Shown piece by piece: positions 37,848 through 48,028 of a stretch of DNA of 64,000 bases; position 1 is the stretch's first letter, and the number at the start of each line of letters is the position of its first letter. This DNA is from Streptococcus sanguinis (GTDB lineage Bacteria; Bacillota; Bacilli; Lactobacillales; Streptococcaceae). The notes below the pieces were generated by a model. It saw only the letters and a program-made list of their open reading frames with translations, did not search any database and had not been told where the DNA came from. The position numbers were made by a program, and so were the translations under genes. The stretch covers positions 62,001-126,000 of the forward strand of contig NZ_CP054570.1 in assembly GCF_013343115.1 (NCBI RefSeq). Reading direction: 5' to 3'.

Positions 37848-38774
37848 TTACTCTTTCAAGAATTTTTGGATTGCAGGAGCGGCAGTGATAGCAAATCTTT
37901 CGTCAATGTGATGTTCCCCACCTTCTACAGTGACCAGCTTTGCATTTGGAATAATCTGACTCGCTTCGACCGCATACTGGTAGGGCACGACTGCATCATC
38001 AGTGCCGTGGATAATGAGGGTCGGAGCCGTGATTTTGGCCTGCTCTGCTTGGATGTCAATGTTTAAGGCATCGATTAGATAAACCTTACCCAGAGTAGTA
38101 TTGTGGTGTGTCAGGCTGTCTGGAAGTTGATCGAAGTCAGGGCTCCCTAGCTCATGATAAGTCTCTTTGGCATCGTCAAAAAGAACGAAAGCTGGAAAGA
38201 TGAGCATGAGTTTGTGCACGCGGTCCGGATAAGCAGCAGCATAGAGACTAGAAACGACACCGCCTTGGCTAGCACCAAATAAGCTCATTTTGCTCTTATC
38301 TACAAAGGTCTCGGAACTCAGCTTTTCCATGACTTGGGTCAAATCTGTCAGTTCGGTCTTGACCGACATATTCAGCATATCCTGTCCACCGCTTTTCGAT
38401 TGGCGGCTGCCGCCGTAGAAATCAAAGCTGTAAACCAGATAACCTTGCTTTGCCAACAGCTGGCTGTACATTTCATATTGCTCAAGGGCATTGTTAAATC
38501 CATGTGCGATAACAATAGTCGGCAATTTTTTTCTCTTGTAGTCAGAAGGAGCAGTAATCTTTCCGTAAAGCTGCTTGTTGTCGTATGAAACACTGTACTC
38601 TTCAGATACGATGTCTTCTGTCGGAGTCGGTTGCTTGTCGCTCTTCTCGCTAGAAGCTGTCTGTGTGGTTTCTGGCTTAGGAGGGGTAGGATTTGGTTTG
38701 GTCTGGGAGTGCCAGAAGAACAGAGCCAGTCCTGTCAAGCTCAAGGCTGCTAAGAAAGCCCAAATATACTTCAT
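37848..38774 (-). CDS. Secreted or membrane-anchored alpha/beta hydrolase
   Basis: 308 residues. An N-terminal signal-anchor (about 4-22) is followed by a Pro/Thr/Ser-rich linker to about residue 55 and an alpha/beta hydrolase domain. Features are the oxyanion-hole HGFNN, the nucleophile elbow GASQG, the acid in IIHGTDDAVVP and the histidine in GGEHHID. No lipobox cysteine is present. It probably hydrolyses an ester or peptide at the cell surface; the substrate is unknown. Confidence 0.88.
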   Translation of the reverse strand: MKYIWAFLAALSLTGLALFFWHSQTKPNPTPPKPETTQTASSEKSDKQPTPTEDIVSEEYSVSYDNKQLYGKITAPSDYKRKKLPTIVIAHGFNNALEQYEMYSQLLAKQGYLVYSFDFYGGSRQSKSGGQDMLNMSVKTELTDLTQVMEKLSSETFVDKSKMSLFGASQGGVVSSLYAAAYPDRVHKLMLIFPAFVLFDDAKETYHELGSPDFDQLPDSLTHHNTTLGKVYLIDALNIDIQAEQAKITAPTLIIHGTDDAVVPYQYAVEASQIIPNAKLVTVEGGEHHIDERFAITAAPAIQKFLKE

Positions 38775-38940
38775 AGTTCTCTCCTTTCAGTATTTGTAGT
38801 ATTATAGCGGAAATGAATGTATTTTACAAGAAGAGAGCTTTCTTGTTTTTTGATTTTTCTACCTTTCATACAAGAAAATCCAATTCACTTATCTAAGCGA
38901 GATTTCGATAACCTTGAATTTTTTAGAAAATCTTGCTAGA

Positions 38941-39061
38941 CTGTAGCTACTAAGATAAAAACACAGTTCTGGTTGGTAGTCCAGACGCAAAAAACCATTT
39001 TTTGTCAGTAACCTTCCTCCTTGGTTGTCCATTCTTAGGGATTTTTAAAGGAGGTGCTGTC
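38941..39061 (+). promoter_or_regulatory. Probable yjdF (azaaromatic-sensing) riboswitch
   Basis: A long leader directly before a yjdF-family gene, the normal location of the yjdF RNA motif. CCTCCTT (39016-39022) is complementary to the AAGGAGG ribosome site (39048-39054), which gives a direct way to hide the start. The full motif was not aligned. Confidence 0.6.
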
Positions 39062-39475
39062 ATGGATAAGATTTCAATGACGCTGACAGTTTATTTTGAA
39101 GAGGGATTTTGGCACGGTCTTTTCAAGCAGGAACATGCTCAATCTTATAGAGTTTGCCGATTCACCTTTGGTGCAGAGCCTAGCACGCAGGAATTGTTGG
39201 ATTTTCTAAACCATTATTATCATCGGTTGCAGTTTAGTCCTAGCATCAGAGTGAAGGAGAAGACTAAGTCGGTCAGTCCTAAACGCCTGCAGAGACAGGT
39301 TAAAAAAGAGCAGATGGCTTCACGTTCTTCAAAGTCTCAGGAAGCGCTGAAGCTGCAATTTGAAGAGCAAAAGAAAATCGCTCGAGTCAAGCGCAAGCAG
39401 CAGAAAGAACTGACTAAGCAAAGGAAATTCGAACTCAAACAGCAAAAACGATTGGAAAAGCACAAGGGGCATTGA
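39062..39475 (+). CDS. yjdF: YjdF family protein (DUF2992)
   Basis: 137 residues from ATG 39062, behind AAAGGAGG; the frame is open further up but lies inside the leader. The N-terminal part (MDKISMTLTVYFEEGFWHGL, then CRFTFGAEPSTQELLDFL) matches YjdF. The C-terminal 70 residues are a highly basic coiled coil rich in Lys/Gln/Arg. The family's role is unknown; its gene is controlled by a riboswitch that binds many aromatic compounds. Confidence 0.88.
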   Translation: MDKISMTLTVYFEEGFWHGLFKQEHAQSYRVCRFTFGAEPSTQELLDFLNHYYHRLQFSPSIRVKEKTKSVSPKRLQRQVKKEQMASRSSKSQEALKLQFEEQKKIARVKRKQQKELTKQRKFELKQQKRLEKHKGH

Positions 39476-39587
39476 GCTTGGTTTTTCTTATTTATATGGG
39501 AAAGTCTTCCGATGGGAGGCTTTTTTGTTTGTCAGGAAATCGGTGAGTGGCTTAAAAAAGTGAATTGATTTCTCCAAGTCGTTTTAT

Positions 39588-39616
39588 TTGACAGATGTAA
39601 CCAAACCAATTACAAT
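39588..39616 (+). promoter_or_regulatory. Promoter of the DUF4649-trxA unit
   Basis: TTGACA (39588-39593), 17-base spacer, TACAAT (39611-39616). Confidence 0.7.
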
Positions 39617-39664
39617 ATAATCATAAAATAAAAATTACAAGCGTAGTTTTGAAAAGGAGAAGTT

Positions 39665-39886
39665 ATGATTGAAATCACATATTTGGATGCTGTAAAGCAG
39701 GAGCGCAAGATGACTTTTGAGTCTTATCAGGAGTTTGAGCAGTCTCAGCAGGCCTGCTTAATTGGTGTGGCAGATTATTACTCAGTTAAAAAATTGACTT
39801 ATAAAGGCCATGATTTGAACTACCAGGGTACTTACGGTGATGTCTTCTTTTTCCTGATGAAGCAGGATTTGACAAAGTTTGGCTAA
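39665..39886 (+). CDS. DUF4649 family protein
   Basis: 73 residues (starts MIEITYLDAVKQERKMTFES; YKGHDLNYQGTYGDVFFFLM near the end). This short streptococcal family often sits before a thioredoxin gene, as here (18-base gap). Function unknown; co-expression with trxA is likely. Confidence 0.8.
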   Translation: MIEITYLDAVKQERKMTFESYQEFEQSQQACLIGVADYYSVKKLTYKGHDLNYQGTYGDVFFFLMKQDLTKFG

Positions 39887-39904
39887 GAATAAAGGAGAAA
39901 AATA

Positions 39905-40219
39905 ATGGTAAAAGCAATCACAGATGCAACATTTGAGCTAGAAACGAAAGACGGATTGGTGCTGATTGATTTTTGGGCGACTTGGTGCGGACCTTGTCGG
40001 ATGCAAGGGCCAATCCTTGACAAGCTCTCAGAGGAACTTTCCGAAGATGAGCTCAAGATTGTCAAGATGGATGTCGATGAAAATCCAGCTACAGCAAGCG
40101 CCTTTGGCATCATGTCTATCCCGACCTTGCTCTTTAAAAAAGACGGTCAGGTCGTTAAGCAGTTAGCGGGTGTCCATACAGCCCAGCAGATTAAAGCGAT
40201 TGTGGCAGAATTGGGATAA
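39905..40219 (+). CDS. trxA: Thioredoxin
   Basis: 104 residues with the active site WCGPC (residues 29-33), the cis-proline in SIPTLL and the usual fold pattern (LVLIDFWATWCGPCRMQGPI). It reduces protein disulfides in the cytoplasm. AAAGGAG precedes the start. Confidence 0.95.
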   Translation: MVKAITDATFELETKDGLVLIDFWATWCGPCRMQGPILDKLSEELSEDELKIVKMDVDENPATASAFGIMSIPTLLFKKDGQVVKQLAGVHTAQQIKAIVAELG

Positions 40220-40255
40220 GGTGAGTGGAAGATTAAATTAGACCTATTTAAAATT

Positions 40256-40290
40256 GAGGCTGCTCTGGTTATAGAGTGGTCTTTTTTATT
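40256..40290 (+). terminator. Terminator after trxA
   Basis: GGCTGCTCT pairs with AGAGTGGTC (with wobbles), followed by T6. Confidence 0.6.
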
Positions 40291-40426
40291 GCGATTGTAA
40301 CAATAAGAAGTCAATTTAAAATTTTTGTTTGAAAATTCACTTTTTAAGGTATAATAAGTAGAAGTATTTTTTCCAATGGGTCCCGTTAGGGAGCCGGGTT
40401 ATTTAAAACATGATGGGAATGAAGTA

Positions 40427-40786
40427 ATGTTTATGATTGAGTTGCTAAAACATCTTTTATTTGTTTTTATGATTTTTACACCATTTGTTGCTCCAGCAGT
40501 TTTGTGTTTCTTTGTGGGGTGGATGATTCCTAGAGAGCAGATCACGCAAAAAAGAATCATACTAGTATTAGCCTTGTTGATTCCTGTTTTGCTTTTAATT
40601 TCGTATTTTGCCCCTCAGATATTAGGCCTCGTGTTTTGGAGTTTGATCTGGTTTTTCATCGGGCTGTTGCGAATGAAGAGTTATACTAAGTCACAGTACT
40701 GGACAAGATGGCTTATATTTATCGCTTGTTTTAGTGCCTATATTTTACTTTATCTCCGCTTTTTTGGATCGCTTTATTTTTATTAA
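40427..40786 (+). CDS. Small polytopic membrane protein, unknown
   Basis: 119 residues from ATG 40427; an upstream in-frame ATG at 40376 would add a poor hydrophilic lead. Three to four hydrophobic segments fill the sequence (LLFVFMIFTPFVAPAVLCFF; IILVLALLIPVLLLISYF; FWSLIWFFIGLL; LIFIACFSAYILLYL). No family recognised. Confidence 0.6.
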   Translation: MFMIELLKHLLFVFMIFTPFVAPAVLCFFVGWMIPREQITQKRIILVLALLIPVLLLISYFAPQILGLVFWSLIWFFIGLLRMKSYTKSQYWTRWLIFIACFSAYILLYLRFFGSLYFY

Positions 40787-40794
40787 ACTATTTA

Positions 40795-40829
40795 AAAATC
40801 AGCTTGAAGATTTGCTTCAAGCTGATTTT
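40795..40829. terminator. Bidirectional terminator
   Basis: Perfect stem AAAATCAGCTTGAAG / CTTCAAGCTGATTTT between convergent genes. Confidence 0.9.
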
Positions 40830-40838
40830 GTCTATTCT

Positions 40839-42635
40839 TTATTCCCCCAACTCCTCGCTGTAGGCAATAATCTGATCAACTGTATCTGACAAGAACTGAA
40901 TCGTGTCGCGGAGTGGTTTATCCGTCGAAATATCTGCTCCGATAATCATAGCTGATTCAAGCGGAGTCTTGCTGCCGCCAGATTTGAGTAGCTCCAGCCA
41001 GTCACGGGCACCGTTTTCGTCATTTTTCAGATGTAGGTAGCCGGCGGTAGAAATGACCAAGCCTGCGGAGTAAGTATAGCTGTAAAGCCCCATGTAGTAG
41101 TGAGCTTGGCGCATCCAAGTCAAGGCAGCATCGTCGTCAATCTCAACGGCATCGCCCCAGAATTCTGTCAAGACTTCTTTCATGATAGCGTTGAGTTTGC
41201 TTGCACCGAAGGTTCCGCCTTCTTCAATCAAAGTATAGACCTTGCGTTGGAAGGCAGCTTCCAGCAAGTGAGTGATGAAGTTGTGGAAGTAGGTATCCGT
41301 CAGACGGTGAGCCAGTGCAAAGCGTTTCTGGCGAGGGTTATCAAACTGGCGCTCCAGGTAATCACTGAGCAGGAGCTCATTAAAGGTAGATGGTGCTTCC
41401 ACATAGTAGGTGGACATGTGGGCGTTGAAATAGCTTTGGTGATTGTCTGAGAAGATAAACTGACCGGAGTGACCGATCTCGTGAATCAGAGTATAGACAT
41501 CGCTCATGCGACCGGTCCAGCTCATGAGGACGTAAGGGTGGATCCGATAAGGATCTGCAGCATAGCCTCCAGAGTCTTTCCCGGCATTGGCCGCAAAGTC
41601 AACCCAGCGTTCTTCCTTGTAGCGGGCAACTTCTTGGCAGTATTCTTGTCCAAGTGGCTCGACTGACTTCATGACCAGGTCATAGGCATCATCAATGCTG
41701 ACTTCAGGATTAAGCTCGCTGTCCAAGTCCAGCTTCCAGTCAGCAAAGGTCATTTTTTCAAGTCCGTTTACCTTAGCAACATGCTTGAGGTATTTCTGAG
41801 CTACTGGGGCAAATTCGCTCATAATCAAGTCAATCTGACGGTCAAACATAGAGCGATCAACTTCTTGCTCTGCTAGTAAGTAGTCAAAGACAGAGTCATA
41901 ACCCTTCATGTCAGCCAGTAGTTTTTCAGATTTGACCTGAGCCAGATAGGCAGCAGCAGCAGAGTTTTGATGCTGACGAAGGCCTTCAGAGAAAGAGCGG
42001 AAAGCTTTTTCGCGGATTTCTGCATTTTCATGGTTTTGGTAGAAATTCTCGTAGGTGACAAAGCTGTTTTTGTAAACTTTTCCTTCTACTTCAAAGTCAG
42101 CCATAGCAAAGTCGCCGGCCCGCATCTTGGTGTAGATATCCTGTGGACTGTAAAAGACTTCACCTAGATTGGTCAAGGCTTTTTCGACATCCGCTCCCAG
42201 ATAGTGAGCTTTTTTGATTTTAGCTTGGCGAATGGCTGAGGTCAAATGGGGCTCTTGACCTAGTTTTTCTAAGACAGCCTCGTCTGCGCCGACTAGGGCG
42301 TCGTCAAAGAAGCTGAGTGCGACATTGGCCTCGGTCTCAAACTCCATAGCTGCTTGGGCAATCTGCGCAAAGCTCTCATCACCAAAGTCAGTGGTCTGTG
42401 GCATAAAACCGTAGTTACCGATGTGGCTGATTTGGATATAAATCTGCTCTAACTCAGCAAATGCCCGTTCAAAATCTTCGAAAGTGCTGAGCTTGCCTTG
42501 GTAATCACGGACGAATTTCTGGATGTCTTCTCTGGCCTTTTCGATGGCCCGCAGGAAGTCCTCTTGGTCTTGGTAAAGGGCCGTTAGGTCCCAGAGTTCA
42601 TTTTCCGGAAATTCAGAACGATGTTTTTGTTCCAT
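40839..42635 (-). CDS. pepF: Oligoendopeptidase F
   Basis: 598 residues. Peptidase family M3 with the zinc motif HEIGH inside YTLIHEIGHSGQFIF, and a downstream glutamate in STYYVEAPSTFNE. It cleaves oligopeptides in the cytoplasm. The start follows AAAGGAG on the minus strand. Confidence 0.95.
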   Translation of the reverse strand: MEQKHRSEFPENELWDLTALYQDQEDFLRAIEKAREDIQKFVRDYQGKLSTFEDFERAFAELEQIYIQISHIGNYGFMPQTTDFGDESFAQIAQAAMEFETEANVALSFFDDALVGADEAVLEKLGQEPHLTSAIRQAKIKKAHYLGADVEKALTNLGEVFYSPQDIYTKMRAGDFAMADFEVEGKVYKNSFVTYENFYQNHENAEIREKAFRSFSEGLRQHQNSAAAAYLAQVKSEKLLADMKGYDSVFDYLLAEQEVDRSMFDRQIDLIMSEFAPVAQKYLKHVAKVNGLEKMTFADWKLDLDSELNPEVSIDDAYDLVMKSVEPLGQEYCQEVARYKEERWVDFAANAGKDSGGYAADPYRIHPYVLMSWTGRMSDVYTLIHEIGHSGQFIFSDNHQSYFNAHMSTYYVEAPSTFNELLLSDYLERQFDNPRQKRFALAHRLTDTYFHNFITHLLEAAFQRKVYTLIEEGGTFGASKLNAIMKEVLTEFWGDAVEIDDDAALTWMRQAHYYMGLYSYTYSAGLVISTAGYLHLKNDENGARDWLELLKSGGSKTPLESAMIIGADISTDKPLRDTIQFLSDTVDQIIAYSEELGE

Positions 42636-42869
42636 AGTCTACTCCTTTTGTCGTATATAGAAATAGTATAGCAAAAAATCCCCCAAAATGTCTTTCCGAG
42701 AATTGATTTGAAATGAAAAAGAAAGCTGATAAATCAACATTTTTTTATGTTCACTGTGAGAATAATAAAACAATTTGTCTGTTTAGCTACCATAAATCTA
42801 CCAAAAATGCCTAGTCTTTATTTTTCTTAGCTTGTCAGCAATCGCTCAGAAAAATTTTTTTAAAATCTA

Positions 42870-42898
42870 TTGACAGAAGCGCAAAAACATGGTAGACT
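42870..42898 (+). promoter_or_regulatory. Promoter of the 42966 gene
   Basis: TTGACA (42870-42875), 17-base spacer, TAGACT (42893-42898). The remaining pepF-side spacer (42636-42869) shows no other gene. Confidence 0.7.
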
Positions 42899-42965
42899 AA
42901 TTGCAACTAGATTTCCTCTAAATATTAAGTGATTGGAACTAGAATAAACTATAGGAGGTTCTATC

Positions 42966-43412
42966 ATGTTAAATATAGAACAATATGAAAATGGATTGGG
43001 ACTTGTCTACAAATTTGGTGAGAGATTTGATGGGGAACTTAGCGCTAGAGAAGGAATAAATATTTATGCTCTTCACGCCAAGGAACACGATGGGAAAGTC
43101 CTTTTAACCATGGAAAGAGGACCAAGAAAAGAATATAGACACATGATTAAAAAAATCATTCTTACTGTAAAAGACGGTAGTTATGCAATAATTGCAGATG
43201 TAGAAGATACAAGCAAAGGAACAAAAAAAACAATCCCCAATGGCTATACCGTGCCGTCAATCTGGGAAAAAGAGCCGGAAAACATGCACTGGTTCGCACT
43301 CTGTAATGTAGAGCGCATTAAAATAGAGCCGGACACATATACTTCCGTGAATGGCAAAGATTTATTGCAAAGTATCGCTGGTAATGCTTATATGGTATAT
43401 GTTACACTTTAA
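42966..43412 (+). CDS. Hypothetical protein, unrecognised
   Basis: 148 residues behind AGGAGG, soluble, no signal peptide. It starts MLNIEQYENGLGLVYKFGER and has a beta-rich pattern with charged turns. Its own consensus promoter and terminator show it is expressed alone. Base use is more AT-rich than its neighbours and it lies next to a broken XRE gene, so it may be acquired. No function can be offered. Confidence 0.65.
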   Translation: MLNIEQYENGLGLVYKFGERFDGELSAREGINIYALHAKEHDGKVLLTMERGPRKEYRHMIKKIILTVKDGSYAIIADVEDTSKGTKKTIPNGYTVPSIWEKEPENMHWFALCNVERIKIEPDTYTSVNGKDLLQSIAGNAYMVYVTL

Positions 43413-43440
43413 GAATGAATAACACAGTTATTTCTAAGAT

Positions 43441-43468
43441 AAGCTCATAAGATTATTCTTATGGGCTT
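43441..43468 (+). terminator. Terminator after the 42966 gene
   Basis: AAGCTCATAAG pairs with CTTATGGGCTT, followed by GTTTGATTTT. Confidence 0.7.
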
Positions 43469-43533
43469 GTTTGATTTTGTAAAAGGGGTTCTCCCAAATC
43501 ACTTTTACAAAAAAAATAATATTTTTGAAATTT

Positions 43534-43818
43534 TTAAAAGTTCTTCAATATTTCCGAATCACACCATCTATTTTTTTCTTCTTTTGTCAGTCCATATTCC
43601 CTCAATAAACTAACAATTTCTTCCAATCCGTCATCGCGCCCCTTTAAAATTTCAAAAGATGTGCCAAAAATTTCAGCTAGCTTTTCTACTGTTTCATCTT
43701 TTGGGTTTCTTCCTCCATCCTCCCACCTAGCATACTGGGCTTGAGCGACACCTAGTTTTTCAGCAACTTCTAATTGAGTATGTCTTGCATCTAGATGAGC
43801 TTTTTTAATATATTCCCA
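43534..43818 (-). pseudogene. XRE-family regulator lacking its start
   Basis: On the minus strand an open frame of 94 codons encodes EYIKKAHLDARHTQLEVAEK, LGVAQAQYARWEDGGRNPKD and ETVEKLAEIFGTSFEILKG, a clear Cro/CI helix-turn-helix. It is preceded directly by TAG and has no ATG, GTG or TTG start, so the 5' end is lost. The rest is a short acidic tail ending NRWCDSEILKNF. Confidence 0.75.
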
Positions 43819-43884
43819 CTATTTCTAATTGGGAGAGAAGGATAAGCCGAAAATTTTAGATGTTTATCAGGTCGAGGATAAAAG

Positions 43885-45246
43885 TCAAAGTTTCTTTGCT
43901 GCAATCGTTTTAAAAAGCAGTAGATAAGACAAGAATACGAAGATAACCAGGCCTAATAGCAGGGTGAAGACGTTTTGAGTTCCTTTTGTCATATTGGGAG
44001 CTTGATTAGCGATGACGGCCGTTACTGCGGTACCTATAGCACCCGCAAAGGTCTGGGCCAGCTGAAACAGCGCAGTCGTATCTGCAGTCTTTCCTTTATC
44101 AACTTGAGTCGTGGCTAGAGCAAGTGTGTTATTGAAGGCCATGTTTCGTCCCAAGGTAAAGCAAATATAAATCGTAATAACAGCTGTTAAGGTGAGTTCT
44201 TTTGTAAAGATAAGGAGCAAGAGTACAGCCAGGAAAAGAAGAGAATTTCCTGTAAAAAGGGTTGGTTTCGGGCCTTTTTTATCATAGAGTTTACCAAAGA
44301 CAGGAGAGAGGAAGGCTCCGAGCATGGTTCCTGGAAGTAATGCAAAGCCTGCCTGAGCGGTTGAAATTTCTTTTTCTATGACCAAGAAGTTGGGAATCAG
44401 AAAATTAGCCGATAGGTTTATAAATTGAAAAATAAAGAAGGGTAAAATAGCCAATAAGACCGTTGGTTGCTTTAAGATACGAATATCTAAGAAGGGATGA
44501 TCAATTTTCAAGCTCCGATAGATAAAGCAAGCTAGTGGAAGTAGGCAGAGAACAAGATAGAGCCAATCGATATGTCCTTCTTCTAAGCTAGAGATGGCTA
44601 CAATAGCAAAGACGAGTGAGCTTGCTAAGAAGATAAATGAGAGAAGATCAAAGGCGCGTTTCCTAGACTTCTCGGAATTTCTTAAAAAGAAAAAGCCAAG
44701 AATAAAGGAAATGATTGGGACAGGAAGAATAAAGGTATAAATCATATGCCAGTCAAAACGACTAATCATAAAACCACCGTAAGTCGGACCAATTGCTGGT
44801 GCTAGGCTGACCACCATCCCAGACAAGCCCATGTAGGTTCCGATTTTTTGCTTAGGAATACGCTCAACAATCAAGTTAAAGAGCAAAGGAATGGCTAATC
44901 CAGTAGCTCCTCCTTGCAGAATTCTCCCTATCATCAAGATTGGAAAGCTTGAAGCCAACATGGCAATCAGTGTGCCCAAGCAAAAGTTGGCCAAAGCGGT
45001 AAAGAGGATTGTTCGCTCTTTCCAATTGTGGGCTAAGGTCGCTCCTAAAGTAATCGTGATGGCCACTGCTAGTAAATACCCTGTTGTAATCCATTGCAGC
45101 GTTCCTAATCCTAACCCAAAGACCTTGCTTAGGTGCGGGAAGGTTACATTCATACTGGTTTCAGATAAGATGCCTGCAAAGCAGACTAAGGCTGTCGCAA
45201 GGAGCGAGAAAAAATCTTTCTTTTCAACTGTTTGATGATTTGGCAC
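43885..45246 (-). CDS. MFS drug transporter, DHA2 (14-helix) type
   Basis: About 453 residues from GTG 45246, chosen because AAAGGAG lies just before it; an in-frame ATG further up lacks a site. It has about 14 hydrophobic segments, motif A-like GATLAHNWKERTIL and motif C-like VVSLAPAIGPTYGGFM, typical of EmrB/QacA-type proton-driven exporters. Substrates are unknown. Confidence 0.88.
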   Translation of the reverse strand: MPNHQTVEKKDFFSLLATALVCFAGILSETSMNVTFPHLSKVFGLGLGTLQWITTGYLLAVAITITLGATLAHNWKERTILFTALANFCLGTLIAMLASSFPILMIGRILQGGATGLAIPLLFNLIVERIPKQKIGTYMGLSGMVVSLAPAIGPTYGGFMISRFDWHMIYTFILPVPIISFILGFFFLRNSEKSRKRAFDLLSFIFLASSLVFAIVAISSLEEGHIDWLYLVLCLLPLACFIYRSLKIDHPFLDIRILKQPTVLLAILPFFIFQFINLSANFLIPNFLVIEKEISTAQAGFALLPGTMLGAFLSPVFGKLYDKKGPKPTLFTGNSLLFLAVLLLLIFTKELTLTAVITIYICFTLGRNMAFNNTLALATTQVDKGKTADTTALFQLAQTFAGAIGTAVTAVIANQAPNMTKGTQNVFTLLLGLVIFVFLSYLLLFKTIAAKKL

Positions 45247-45279
45247 GATTGTCTCCTTTACATGTTTGAAATGAGTCAC

Positions 45280-45735
45280 TGTCTTTATTATAAAGCAAGA
45301 AATCCTCTTTGAAAAGTGAATAGTGGCTATACCGCCATCTTATTTTACGAATCGAAAGGGAAAAACGAACTCAGCCAGCAAGCTATAATCAGCTATAGAA
45401 AAGAAAAATAGATTTTCAGTACTTTTATAGAAAAAAGCCATTTTCAGCCTTTTTCTTTTGCTTGAAATTGTGGTAAAATAAGGTCTGTACGTGCTTGATA
45501 CAAAGATGAGGATATAATAAGCTACTAAGACCATGAAATCAAAGCTAAATCGAAGAGCCTCTTGGTATCTTAAGTCCATGGGTTCTAATTTCTTTGCGCT
45601 TTTCTGAATTGAGCTCAGGTCTCATTCCTTTGGAAAAAGATAAGTTTCCTTGGGGTTGCTTAAGGGCTTAATATCTTGATCTTTGTAGCCAAGGCGTATG
45701 AAAAAATTTGAGCATGTGCTCGGCAAGGAGTCTTT
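45280..45735 (+). other. Long intergenic region and pnp leader
   Basis: About 455 bases between the divergent MFS gene and pnp. Candidate -10 elements are TAAAAT at 45474-45479 and TATAAT at 45513-45518, both with weak -35s. A minus-strand frame here lacks a ribosome site and coding bias. PNPase leaders are often long and processed; no clear stem was defined. Confidence 0.35.
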
Positions 45736-47937
45736 ATGACAAAACAAGTTTTTAAAACCGTTTTTGCAGGTCGTGAACTGGTAGTTGAAACCGGTCAGGT
45801 TGCAAAGCAGGCAAATGGCAGCGCCGTTGTTCGATATGGAGAAAGTACCATTTTAACCGCGGCAACCATGTCCAAAAAGATGGCTACTGGTGACTTTTTC
45901 CCATTGCAGGTCAACTATGAGGAAAAAATGTATGCGGCTGGGAAATATCCTGGTGGCTTTAACAAGCGCGAAGGCCGTCCGTCAACTGATGCGACTTTGA
46001 CTGCCCGCTTGATTGACCGCCCGATTCGCCCTATGTTTGAGGAAGGTTTCCGCAATGAAGTTCAGGTTATCAATACTGTTCTTTCTTATGACGAAGATGC
46101 TTCGCCTCAAATGGCTGCTATGTTCGGTAGCTCTCTGGCTCTTTCTATCTCAGATATTCCTTTTAATGGCCCTATCGCAGGAGTTCAGGTTGGCTATGTA
46201 GATGGTGAATTTATCATCAATCCTAGCAAGGAACAAAAAGAAATCTCACTTTTGGAACTGACAGTGGCTGGTACCAAAGAGGCTATCAACATGGTGGAGT
46301 CTGGAGCCAAGGAACTATCTGAAGATATCATGCTGGAAGCTCTTCTCAAAGGTCACGAAGCGGTCAAAGAATTGATTGCCTTCCAAGAAGAAATCGTTGT
46401 GGCAGTCGGCAAGGAAAAAGCAGAAGTAGAATTGCTACATGTTGATGAAGAGTTGCAGGCAGAGATTGTCGCAGCATATAACAGCGATTTGCAAAAAGCT
46501 GTTCAGGTAGAAGAAAAGCTGGCGCGTGAAGCCGCAACTCAGGCTGTCAAAGACCAAGTCACAGCAGTTTATGAAGAGAAATACGCGGACCATGAAGAAT
46601 TCGACCGTATCATGCGTGATGTGGCTGAAATCTTGGAACAAATGGAGCATGCGGAAGTGCGTCGTTTGATTACCGAAGATAAGGTCCGTCCTGACGGCCG
46701 TAAGGTTGATGAAATCCGTCCGCTAGATGCGGAAGTGGATTACCTGCCGCGCGTGCATGGTTCAGGTCTCTTTACTCGCGGACAAACCCAAGCCTTGTCT
46801 GTTCTGACTCTGGCACCAATGGGCGAAACGCAAATTGTTGACGGTTTGGATCCAGAATACAAGAAACGCTTCATGCACCACTATAATTTCCCGCAATACT
46901 CTGTCGGTGAGACAGGCCGTTATGGGGCTCCTGGCCGTCGTGAAATTGGACACGGTGCTCTTGGGGAACGTGCCTTGGAGCAAGTCTTGCCTAGCTTGGA
47001 AGAGTTTCCTTACGCTATCCGTCTGGTAGCAGAAGTCTTGGAGTCAAACGGTTCTTCCTCACAGGCCTCTATTTGTGCGGGGACTTTGGCTCTGATGGCA
47101 GGTGGTGTGCCGATTAAAGCGCCGGTTGCCGGAATTGCCATGGGCTTGATTTCAGATGGCAGCAACTACACGGTTCTGACGGACATTCAAGGTTTGGAAG
47201 ACCATTTTGGTGATATGGACTTTAAGGTAGCTGGTACTCGCGAAGGGATTACCGCCCTGCAGATGGATATCAAGATTGAAGGAATTACAGCAGAGATCTT
47301 AACAGAAGCTTTGGCTCAGGCTAAGAAAGCCCGCTTTGAAATTCTGGACTTGATTGAAGCGACGATTCCGGCTCCACGTCCTGAATTGGCTCCGACCGCT
47401 CCGAAAATCGACACCATCAAGATTGATGTGGACAAGATTAAGATTGTCATCGGTAAAGGTGGAGAAACCATTGACAAGATTATCGCTGAGACCGGTGTTA
47501 AGATTGACATTGATGAAGAGGGCAATGTATCCATCTACTCTAGCGACCAAGATGCCATCAATCGTGCTAAGGAAATCATTGCTGGCTTGGTCCGCGAAGC
47601 AAAAGTGGATGAAGTTTATCATGCCAAGGTTGTTCGGATTGAGAAATTTGGTGCCTTTGTCAACCTCTTTGATAAGACGGATGCCCTCGTTCACATCTCG
47701 GAGTTAGCTTGGACTCGGACCAACAATGTCGAAGATGTCGTACAAATCGGTGATGAAGTGGATGTCAAGGTTATCAAGATTGATGCCAAAGGCCGGGTAG
47801 ATGCTTCCATGAAAGTATTGCTGCCGCGTCCGCCAAAGTCTGATAAGCCAAAACACCATCATGACAAGGGACATCATCCGCGCAAGGAGCACAAGGGTCA
47901 TAAGGACCATCAAGAAAGCCCTAAAACAGAAGAATAA
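45736..47937 (+). CDS. pnp: Polynucleotide phosphorylase
   Basis: 733 residues: two RNase PH domains, a KH domain with the [13 protein letters not shown] loop (about 575), an S1 domain (about 625-690) and a His/Lys-rich tail ([20 protein letters not shown]). It degrades RNA 3'-5' with phosphate. AAGGAG precedes the start. Confidence 0.96.
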   Translation: MTKQVFKTVFAGRELVVETGQVAKQANGSAVVRYGESTILTAATMSKKMATGDFFPLQVNYEEKMYAAGKYPGGFNKREGRPSTDATLTARLIDRPIRPMFEEGFRNEVQVINTVLSYDEDASPQMAAMFGSSLALSISDIPFNGPIAGVQVGYVDGEFIINPSKEQKEISLLELTVAGTKEAINMVESGAKELSEDIMLEALLKGHEAVKELIAFQEEIVVAVGKEKAEVELLHVDEELQAEIVAAYNSDLQKAVQVEEKLAREAATQAVKDQVTAVYEEKYADHEEFDRIMRDVAEILEQMEHAEVRRLITEDKVRPDGRKVDEIRPLDAEVDYLPRVHGSGLFTRGQTQALSVLTLAPMGETQIVDGLDPEYKKRFMHHYNFPQYSVGETGRYGAPGRREIGHGALGERALEQVLPSLEEFPYAIRLVAEVLESNGSSSQASICAGTLALMAGGVPIKAPVAGIAMGLISDGSNYTVLTDIQGLEDHFGDMDFKVAGTREGITALQMDIKIEGITAEILTEALAQAKKARFEILDLIEATIPAPRPELAPTAPKIDTIKIDVDKIKIVIGKGGETIDKIIAETGVKIDIDEEGNVSIYSSDQDAINRAKEIIAGLVREAKVDEVYHAKVVRIEKFGAFVNLFDKTDALVHISELAWTRTNNVEDVVQIGDEVDVKVIKIDAKGRVDASMKVLLPRPPKSDKPKHHHDKGHHPRKEHKGHKDHQESPKTEE

Positions 47938-48028
47938 GAGGTCGCTTATCCCTGTAGACCTCATCAGAAATCGGCAGAGGCGAGCCTAGTTCTCGTCTCT
48001 CCTTGTTTAGAGAAGGAAGGAGGCTAGC

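Noticed and set aside
37794..38066. Plus-strand ORF over the 3' part of the alpha/beta hydrolase gene
   Set aside because: Shadow of a well-supported minus-strand gene.
45340..45579. Minus-strand 79-codon ORF in the pnp leader region
   Set aside because: No ribosome site and composition of non-coding DNA; the region is better read as promoter/leader.
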